DNA of 18,675 bases from RGIG5270 sp045657185 (GTDB lineage Bacteria; Verrucomicrobiota; Lentisphaeria; Victivallales; Victivallaceae): positions 1 through 18,675 of the forward strand of contig JAZOSO010000198.1 in assembly GCA_045657185.1 (NCBI GenBank). Reading direction: 5' to 3'. The position numbers were made by a program, and so were the translations under genes. Below are positions 1 through 6,320 of the stretch, in pieces. The notes beneath the pieces were generated by a model. It did no database searches. It saw nothing but the letters and a program-made list of their open reading frames with translations, and had not been told where the DNA came from. Position 1 is the first letter of the stretch. Each line of letters opens with the position of its first letter.

Positions 1-369
1 ACCTGCACGGCGTTCGTGGAATTCGTCAACGAGACCGAAAGCATTCCAGCGTTTTTCGTTTTCTTCACCTGCGCAGACAAAAGACCAGTACCAGCCTTTC
101 TGCAAACCGACACCGTACTGGCGGTTCCATTCTTTGTAGAGACGGGCAGAGCCGAAGTCAACGCCGAAACCGACTTTTGCAAGTTCAGTTGCCATAAGTT
201 CTGCACGTACAGTGGGACCGATACCGACGCTTACTGAAAATATATCCAGCAAGTCGCAGATGCGGTTGGGAATGTAGAGTAACAGTTTTTCACCGATGGA
301 ATCGGCTTTGAGTGCAGTGCCGAAAAACATGCAAACTGCACATATTGAAAGGATTGCAAATTTTTTCAT
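1..369 (-). CDS. Secreted protein of unknown function (5' part, truncated by window edge)
   Basis: The reading frame starts at ATG 369-367 and stays open for 123 codons to position 1, so the C-terminus is missing. An AGGAG ribosome site lies at 380-376, six bases before the ATG, which fixes the start. The N-terminus is a clear Sec signal peptide: MKK, then a hydrophobic core (residues 4-19), with a likely cut after ALKA (residue 22). The mature part contains an IPNR-x2-DLLDIFS stretch (about 34-45), a glycine-rich part with GIGP and GFGVDFGS (about 48-75), and an aromatic-rich segment with KGWYWSF. The alternating glycine/aromatic pattern would suit a small envelope or outer-membrane-associated protein, but I do not recognise the family. 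It lies 79 bp downstream of the ligase gene and has its own promoter-like sequence, so it may be an independent unit. An antisense ORF at 16-237 is its shadow. Confidence 0.8.
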   Translation of the reverse strand, partial: MKKFAILSICAVCMFFGTALKADSIGEKLLLYIPNRICDLLDIFSVSVGIGPTVRAELMATELAKVGFGVDFGSARLYKEWNRQYGVGLQKGWYWSFVCAGEENEKRWNAFGLVDEFHERRAG

Positions 370-395
370 ATAAATCTCCTGTGGTTATCTTAACT

Positions 396-446
396 TTTTC
401 AATAAAATAAAGCATGAATTGAAATAGTCAAGTGTTTTATTGAAAA
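396..446. repeat. 12-bp perfect inverted repeat flanking the promoter
   Basis: TTTTCAATAAAA at 396-407 is the exact reverse complement of TTTTATTGAAAA at 435-446, with a 27-bp spacer. The spacer contains the -35 element of the putative promoter, and one arm overlaps its -10. It could be an operator dyad or a weak AT-only stem after the ligase stop codon. It lacks the GC stem and U-tract of an intrinsic terminator, so I do not call it one. Confidence 0.45.
404..431 (-). promoter_or_regulatory. Putative sigma70-type promoter for the secreted protein
   Basis: Read on the minus strand, TTGACT (431-426, 5 of 6 consensus bases) and TATTTT (409-404, 4 of 6) are separated by 16 nt. Initiation would fall near 397, giving a leader of about 28 nt before the ATG at 369. 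The site lies in the 79-bp gap after the ligase stop codon. This is a by-eye consensus match only. Confidence 0.4.
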
Positions 447-448
447 TT

Positions 449-1774
449 TCAGGAATTTAAGAAGCGGTGGTCAATTACGCGCTTGGCTTTGCCCTCACTG
501 CGGATAATAGTATTGGGAGCAACCAGTTTAACTTTGATATGGAGTCCTGTAACTGATTCAATGGAGTGAGTGAGTTTTTTCTGCAAATCTTCCATGGCGC
601 GGACTTTGTCGCTGAAAAGTTCAGGACGGACTTCAACAGCTACTTCAATATTATCCATGCCCTTATCTTTGAAAAGGATGATATTGTAGTGCGGCAGAGT
701 TCCGTCAACAGCGAGCAATGCGGCTTCTATCTGAGACGGGAAAATATTGACACCCTTGATAATCATCATATCGTCACTGCGGCTGGAAATGCGGTCAATG
801 CGGCGGATAGTTCTGCCGCAGGCGCATTTTTCAGGAATTATGCGGGTGAGGTCGCGTGTGCGGTAACGGATCATGGGCATTGCTTCTTTTGAGAGAGTGG
901 TCAGAACGAGTTCGCCCCATTCGCCGTCGGGCAGGACTTCAAGTGTTTCCGGATTGATGATTTCAGGATAGAAGTGGTCTTCAAAGACATGGAGTCCGTG
1001 CTGACATTCACATTCAATAGCGACGCCGGGGCCGATGATTTCGGAGAGACCGTAGATGTCAAATGCTTTGATACCTGCGTTTTTCTCAATCTGTTCACGC
1101 ATGGCGGGAGTCCAGGGTTCCGCACCGAAGATACCGGCTTTGATCGGCAGTTCGCGGAGGTCAATACCCATTTGCTGAGCTTTTTCGATGAGGAAAGTAA
1201 AATAGCTCGGAGTACAGCACATGGCGGTAGTTCCGAAGTCTTTCATAAGCATTATCTGACGGTCGGTGTTGCCGACAGAGGTCGGAACAGTGAGCGCACC
1301 GAGTCTTTCGGCGCCGTAATGAGCGCCGAGACCGCCGGTAAAAAGACCGTAACCGTAAGAGACCTGAATGATATCGTTGTTGTCAAGACCGCAGCTGATG
1401 AATGAGCGTGCGATAACCTCTTTCCAAACTTCAATATCGTGCTGATTGTAGCCGACAACGATGGGTTTTCCGGTAGTACCGCTGGAGGCGTGCACACGGA
1501 CAATTTCACTTTTAGGAACTGCAAAAAGAGCGAAAGGATAGTTGTCGCGGAGGTCAGTTTTGACAGTAAAGGGGAGTTTTTTGATATCTTCAAGTGTTTT
1601 GATGTCGTCGGGAGTCACGGACAGTTCTGTAAACTTGCGGCGGTAAAACTCAACATTTTCAAAAGCATGACGCACGATATTTTGAAGTTTTGAGAGTTGG
1701 ATTGCTTTCAGAGCATCGACTTCCATGAAATCTTTGCTTTTAAGCTCGGAGATAGCCGTGTTTTCAGAATTCAT
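449..1774 (-). CDS. paaK: Phenylacetate-CoA ligase (aryl-CoA ligase, PaaK family)
   Basis: This is a 441-residue AMP-forming ligase that activates an aryl acetate (typically phenylacetate) with ATP and CoA through an acyl-adenylate in the cytoplasm. The family signature is present: the P-loop-like SSGTTGKP at 97-104, the YGLSE motif at 241-245, the hinge region RYRTRDL at 303-309, GVNIFPSQIE at 341-350, and a C-terminal RSEGKAKR with the catalytic-lysine region near 429-431. Length matches the family (about 430-440). Cysteines 255, 257, 317 and 319 with His262 could form the structural zinc site described for some PaaK structures; this is inference. The start is supported by AGGA (1785-1782) about seven bases upstream. 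It follows the tRNA nucleotidyltransferase by 59 bp. No other phenylacetate-catabolism gene is visible, so the physiological acid could be phenylacetate, indoleacetate or a related fermentation product. Confidence 0.92.
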   Translation of the reverse strand: MNSENTAISELKSKDFMEVDALKAIQLSKLQNIVRHAFENVEFYRRKFTELSVTPDDIKTLEDIKKLPFTVKTDLRDNYPFALFAVPKSEIVRVHASSGTTGKPIVVGYNQHDIEVWKEVIARSFISCGLDNNDIIQVSYGYGLFTGGLGAHYGAERLGALTVPTSVGNTDRQIMLMKDFGTTAMCCTPSYFTFLIEKAQQMGIDLRELPIKAGIFGAEPWTPAMREQIEKNAGIKAFDIYGLSEIIGPGVAIECECQHGLHVFEDHFYPEIINPETLEVLPDGEWGELVLTTLSKEAMPMIRYRTRDLTRIIPEKCACGRTIRRIDRISSRSDDMMIIKGVNIFPSQIEAALLAVDGTLPHYNIILFKDKGMDNIEVAVEVRPELFSDKVRAMEDLQKKLTHSIESVTGLHIKVKLVAPNTIIRSEGKAKRVIDHRFLNS

Positions 1775-1810
1775 TTTTTTGTCCTAATATTATTTTTTTT
1801 AAGATAGTTC

Positions 1811-1831
1811 CGGTTATTATACAATAACCCG
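1811..1831 (-). promoter_or_regulatory. Possible -10 element for paaK inside a small hairpin
   Basis: In the 59-bp gap between the tRNA nucleotidyltransferase stop and the ligase start, GGTTATT (1812-1818) and AATAACC (1823-1829) form a 7-bp stem with a 4-nt loop. On the minus strand the same bases contain a perfect TATAAT (1821-1816), which would start transcription about 35 nt before the ligase ATG. No good -35 is seen at the expected distance. The transcript after the stem is A-rich, not U-rich, so this is not an intrinsic terminator. Confidence 0.3.
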
Positions 1832-1833
1832 TC

Positions 1834-3171
1834 TTATAATATACACTTGAAATGTTTTTTTATCAAGCTGTAAGCAGATTTAAAATCAATTTTTTTGCCT
1901 GAAAGTTGCTGTTCATACAGAAAATCAAGGATTTTTTTGAAATTTCTGCCGGGTTTTATGCCCATTTTTATTAAATCTTTGCCGCTGATTGCAGGCGGAG
2001 GCAGTATTTTTTCAGTGCCGAATTGCTCAAAAGCCTTAAGTACATACAGATAGTCAGCAATGAGGTTGCATGAACAGACATTGTCAAGACGGCTGAGTTC
2101 AAGCAGCAGCGGCGCATCCTCTCTGCCGATAAGTTTTCGCAAAGTTGCCGGACGCATATTCTGCACCTGAACCAGACGCATGTGGTCACGGACGAGAGTG
2201 GTAATAAGTTTTTTGCGGCTGTTGGAGAAGCGCAAACGGTCAAGGATTTTTTCCGCCATTTCTGCTCCTTTTACTTCATGGCCGAAAAAGTGAATACCTT
2301 TTTCATCCCGGAAATAACATGCTTTTTTGCCGATGTCGTGCAAAATCACGCTCCATGCCAGATCGGCAGAGGGCAGAACCATGCGTTTCAGCATCAGAGA
2401 GGTATGAACGAAAACATCACCCTCGGGGTGGAATTGAGGAGGCTGCTCCACTCCGTGAAGTGCATCAACTTCGGGGAGAAATATTTTAAGCAGACCGCTT
2501 CGGTCAAGCAGTTCAAATGCGTATGCAGCTGATTTTATTTCAAACATCCAGTCAAGTTCCTGACGCACTCTTTCGGCTGCAAGTTCACGGCACAAATGAG
2601 CATTGCGGCAGATTGAATTCCAGGTATTTTTTTCAATCTGCAAATCGTATTTTGCACTGAAACGCAAAGCTCTGAGCATACGCAGATAGTCTTCCTTGAA
2701 TCGGATATCCGCATCGCCGACCGTGCGCAGAATACCTTTTTTTAAATCTTCAATGCCGTTATGAAAATCAATAATTTTTCCGCTTGCAATATCAAAATAC
2801 ATGGCATTAACAGTGAAATCACGCCGCATAGAGTCGATTTGCAAATCGGTTGTATAACGGACATTTTCAGGATGTCTGCCATCCATGTAAAAACGCTCCT
2901 CGCGCATGGTGGCTATTTCAAAATTGAAATCGCCTGAACGCACTATAACTACACCGAAAGATACTCCCGCTGTCTGTGCTTCGGGAAAAAATTTGAGCAG
3001 TTCGTCAGGGGTGGCGGAACTTACAATATCAATATCTTTGCACGGTTTATGCAGCAGCAGATTGCGGACAGCACCGCCGACAAAAAAGGCTTGTCTGTCG
3101 TGTTCGCAAATTGTTTTTATAATTTTTAATGCCGCCTCAAAAAGCGGAGTTGACGGGAGCTGTACGGTCAT
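1834..3171 (-). CDS. cca: CCA-adding-type tRNA nucleotidyltransferase with HD domain
   Basis: This is a 445-residue class II nucleotidyltransferase of the CCA-adding/poly(A) polymerase family, which builds or repairs the CCA 3' end of tRNA from CTP and ATP. The N-terminal head has VGGAVRNLLL (31-40) and the metal-binding DIDIV (Asp46 and Asp48). The neck has RRDFTVNAM (116-124) and the ERVRQEL nucleotide-selecting region (200-206). An HD phosphohydrolase domain follows, with HDIGK at 278-282, as in E. coli-type enzymes with 2',3'-cyclic phosphodiesterase activity. The start ATG overlaps the stop of the upstream addA-like gene as ATGA (3171-3168), so the two are probably translationally coupled. 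From sequence alone I cannot separate a full CCA-adding enzyme from a CC- or A-adding one; with no partner visible, full CCA addition is the default reading. Confidence 0.9.
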   Translation of the reverse strand: MTVQLPSTPLFEAALKIIKTICEHDRQAFFVGGAVRNLLLHKPCKDIDIVSSATPDELLKFFPEAQTAGVSFGVVIVRSGDFNFEIATMREERFYMDGRHPENVRYTTDLQIDSMRRDFTVNAMYFDIASGKIIDFHNGIEDLKKGILRTVGDADIRFKEDYLRMLRALRFSAKYDLQIEKNTWNSICRNAHLCRELAAERVRQELDWMFEIKSAAYAFELLDRSGLLKIFLPEVDALHGVEQPPQFHPEGDVFVHTSLMLKRMVLPSADLAWSVILHDIGKKACYFRDEKGIHFFGHEVKGAEMAEKILDRLRFSNSRKKLITTLVRDHMRLVQVQNMRPATLRKLIGREDAPLLLELSRLDNVCSCNLIADYLYVLKAFEQFGTEKILPPPAISGKDLIKMGIKPGRNFKKILDFLYEQQLSGKKIDFKSAYSLIKKHFKCIL

Positions 3172-6100
3172 GGATTTACCTTTTCTGCAAAAGCGTTTTC
3201 AGTGGCGATGATATAACACTCAATTTTGCTGATATCAAGTAAAAGCAGTTGCGATAGAGCTTTGCGGTACAAATTGAGCTGAGCATGATATTTGAGTCGT
3301 TTTTCTTCTGTTGAGTCGTCGTATTTGCCGCTTTTGTAGTCAACGATGACGGCGCGGGTGATTTTGCCGTCGTCATCTTTGCGTATCTGGACGCGGTCAA
3401 AACAGCCTGAAACATAGGTATCTCCGAGAATGACGTCAAAACTCAATTCGTTGAAACATTCGTCAAAATCCTGTAAGATGGCAATTATTTCCGGTGATTT
3501 TAATAATTTTTCCACTTCCGCACGGAGTTTTTCATCGGAATCAGCAGGAAAAGTGAGTTCGGAAAAATCTTTGACAGTGCAGAGAAATTCATGGATTTCA
3601 ATGCCGAAGTCCTTGCCTTTTGCGGCGTCGGGGAGGTTGAAATAGAGTTGTTTGCTGCCGCTGTTTTCTCCGGCTGTGCTGCCGTCTGACGGGCGTATCC
3701 TGCGGCGGCTGAGAGATTTTGTCTGCTGCGGGACAAAAGCGGATTCAGGGAGTATGTTTTTTTCAGAACTCATTGCCTTTTTTACTTGGCATATCGGTAA
3801 ATCATTGAAATCATCATCAATTTTCATTGTGTTGAAATTGAAGTTATTGAAAACTTCCGTTCGTACAACAAAGTTTTCTTTAAAGAGTCTTTCTGTTATA
3901 TAATCTGCAAAATGATTTTTGTTGCTGGTAATATTCGGCAAAAGAAGTGTCATGGTATATTTTGCACGGCTTAATGCAACATAGTGAGCACAGAAATTTT
4001 CAAAAATATCTTCAACTGTTTTGGCAGCCCATGCATCTTTTATTTCCTTAAAAGCAAGCATTTCCGTATTAACGGAATTCAGCATCCATGTTTGTCCGTT
4101 GTATTGACCTGAAACAGGTATGTTTTTTTCATAGTCATTTATTATACGGGTTTGTTTGTTGTTGAATAAAGCAGTAAATACATGGTCCAATGTCAAACCT
4201 TTTGAGTGATGAATGGTCATTATGCGGATTTTATAACCGATGGCTTCCTCGGAGAGAGCAACCTCGGAAATATATTTTTTGAACAATATTGCATCTTTTC
4301 TGACGGAGCTTCGGTCAAATTCATCTGCACTGCGGAGAAACAGTTCAAGGCTTTCTTTTTCTTTCGGGGACGGAGTCCATTCTGCTGCATTTTTTTTCTT
4401 TAATTTCTGAATGCAGTTTTTGAGATATTTATGAAATCCTTCCTGATTGAGATAACTTAGTTCTCTGCATTGTTCTTTTGCTGAAGACGGCAGAAGGAAT
4501 TTTGCGGCGGGCAGCATTTCAACTGTTGCCTTTGCCATGGTGTCAGCCGGGTGCTGAATGTAAATTAAAAGATGCAACAGTATTGTAATGAGTGTGTCAT
4601 TGCAGATTTTATTGTTGCCTTCCCACATGAAATACTTGCCGTATTCGGCATCTTCTTTGAGAATATCAAGGAGTGCAAGGCCATTATCTCCTGTCGGAAC
4701 AAGGATGGCGCATGATTTTTGCTCTTCAACGATTTTATACTCTTTTATTTTTGCGAGAATAATTTGGGCAAAAGAATCTGCAAGTTCGTCTTTGCTCTGC
4801 TTGTCGGTCGGAAGATATGCCTCAAAAAGACTGCGGTATTTGAGTTTATCTGATGGATTGTGCGGTTGAAAAATATCTGCCCATGCTTTGCCGGTTTCCG
4901 GAAAGAAATTGGCCTTACACATGGCTTCCCCGTTAAAAATATGATTTAATGCCGTACAGATATTTTTGCCGTAACGGAAGGATAAATCAAGCGGTTCGGG
5001 AGTAAGATTTAAGTTATCTTTGACTTGTTTCATCAGTCTGCGGTCACCTGAACGCCAGCCGTAAATTGCCTGTTTGACATCGCCGACAATAAACATACTG
5101 CGTCCGTCATCTCCTGCACCGGTATCAAAAATAGAACTCAGCACATGCCATTGCAAACGGCTGGTGTCCTGAAATTCATCAATCAGAAAATGGGAAAATT
5201 TATTGTTCAGACGATAGGCAATATCGTATGTCCAGTCGTTGTCAGGATTGCTGAGCAGTCGCGGTAAATCGGCAAAAGTTATTTTACCTTTTGCATAAAA
5301 TGTGTCGGCATAAACTTTCTGATAATTCCGGTAGAGATTGAGAGCGGCTTCACTGCGGACACAATTCTGGTACAGTAAAATCCATGCGGCATAAGAGAGC
5401 AGTTTCCGCAACGCTTTCTCCTCTTCATCATTAAAGTTTGTTTTTTTTATTTTCGGAATAGAGCCTCCATCCCAGACAGCGAAATATTTGCGCATCGTAT
5501 TGAGTTCTGCGGAATTGAAAAAAGTATCAACAGAAGCTCCGGATACTTTTTGGAGCATATTGTAACGTTCCTTGCAAGTGTCATATCTGCTATCGATTTC
5601 AATATCTTTCAGTACATTCCATGCATCTTGTATTTCATTCGGCGGACAAAGTTTTTTGATATCAACGTTGAATTGCCATGTTGTGACATCCGGGTTGTCG
5701 TCAACGATACGGCGGCATTTATCAATGGCGTCATTTATATCTTCAAGATAGTTGCGGGAGGCTTTGCCGTATGAATTTTTTTTGCTTTCCATAGCGATAT
5801 CGCGCATTTCATCTTCGCTTGCGGATTGCAGACTTCCGGAAGAGAGCAGCATTGTTTTGAGAACATCATTTATTAAAATCTTTTCTTCGCTTGCTCCTGT
5901 AAGTTCGATTTTGCGCGGCAAGCCGAGTTCGGTACTGTATGAAGTAACGATTTTTGACATAAAGCTGTCAATAGTGCAGATTTTAAGGTCATTTACGGCA
6001 AAAATCAGTTTGCGGAGCAATTTGAGCAGAATTTCTTTGTCGGCGACAGGTACTTCAAATTCAAGCTTTTTTAAATCGTCATTTAATGATTCGATTTTAT

Positions 6101-6320
6101 TTTTTAACAATGCGTCAAAAATGAGTTCCAGCACACGATTGTAAATTTCTTTGGCACCGCTGCGTGAAAAGGTCATAGCGACTGATGAATTGAATATTTT
6201 TTCAGGATTTTCAACATCAGAGAGGAACATGCCGAGCATACGGATTGCCATTTTATAAGTTTTGCCGCATCCTGCGGAGGCACTTATAGAGAAGGAGTCA
6301 AAGTTTTTACTTTTATTCAT
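3168..6320 (-). CDS. addA: AddA-like UvrD-family helicase/nuclease (double-strand break repair)
   Basis: This is a 1050-residue RecB/AddA-type enzyme that, with the upstream AddB-like protein, should unwind and resect broken DNA ends before RecA loading. Superfamily 1A helicase motifs appear in order: Walker A ASAGCGKT (14-21), Walker B IDEFQDT (380-386), motif III IVGDVKQAIYGWRSGD (411-426), the MTIHHSKGLTLDHV region (701-714) and the arginine motif VALSRAK (791-797). A C-terminal PD-(D/E)XK nuclease is complete: GIEIHEF with His910, GCFDR with Asp975, VDYKSG with Asp994 and Lys996, and QLNLY (1014-1018). I chose ATG 6320 over the upstream in-frame ATG at 6347 because a perfect AGGAGG stands six bases before it. 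It overlaps the addB stop by 8 nt and the following cca start by 4 nt, which implies coupled translation. It is somewhat shorter than Bacillus AddA (about 1230). Confidence 0.8.
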   Translation of the reverse strand: MNKSKNFDSFSISASAGCGKTYKMAIRMLGMFLSDVENPEKIFNSSVAMTFSRSGAKEIYNRVLELIFDALLKNKIESLNDDLKKLEFEVPVADKEILLKLLRKLIFAVNDLKICTIDSFMSKIVTSYSTELGLPRKIELTGASEEKILINDVLKTMLLSSGSLQSASEDEMRDIAMESKKNSYGKASRNYLEDINDAIDKCRRIVDDNPDVTTWQFNVDIKKLCPPNEIQDAWNVLKDIEIDSRYDTCKERYNMLQKVSGASVDTFFNSAELNTMRKYFAVWDGGSIPKIKKTNFNDEEEKALRKLLSYAAWILLYQNCVRSEAALNLYRNYQKVYADTFYAKGKITFADLPRLLSNPDNDWTYDIAYRLNNKFSHFLIDEFQDTSRLQWHVLSSIFDTGAGDDGRSMFIVGDVKQAIYGWRSGDRRLMKQVKDNLNLTPEPLDLSFRYGKNICTALNHIFNGEAMCKANFFPETGKAWADIFQPHNPSDKLKYRSLFEAYLPTDKQSKDELADSFAQIILAKIKEYKIVEEQKSCAILVPTGDNGLALLDILKEDAEYGKYFMWEGNNKICNDTLITILLHLLIYIQHPADTMAKATVEMLPAAKFLLPSSAKEQCRELSYLNQEGFHKYLKNCIQKLKKKNAAEWTPSPKEKESLELFLRSADEFDRSSVRKDAILFKKYISEVALSEEAIGYKIRIMTIHHSKGLTLDHVFTALFNNKQTRIINDYEKNIPVSGQYNGQTWMLNSVNTEMLAFKEIKDAWAAKTVEDIFENFCAHYVALSRAKYTMTLLLPNITSNKNHFADYITERLFKENFVVRTEVFNNFNFNTMKIDDDFNDLPICQVKKAMSSEKNILPESAFVPQQTKSLSRRRIRPSDGSTAGENSGSKQLYFNLPDAAKGKDFGIEIHEFLCTVKDFSELTFPADSDEKLRAEVEKLLKSPEIIAILQDFDECFNELSFDVILGDTYVSGCFDRVQIRKDDDGKITRAVIVDYKSGKYDDSTEEKRLKYHAQLNLYRKALSQLLLLDISKIECYIIATENAFAEKVNP

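Noticed and set aside
16..237. Plus-strand ORF of 73 residues at the left end
   Set aside because: It is antisense to the signal-peptide protein, which has a better start, ribosome site and composition.
1792..1831. Intrinsic terminator after cca
   Set aside because: The stem is short and AT-rich, and the run that follows in the transcript is A, not U.
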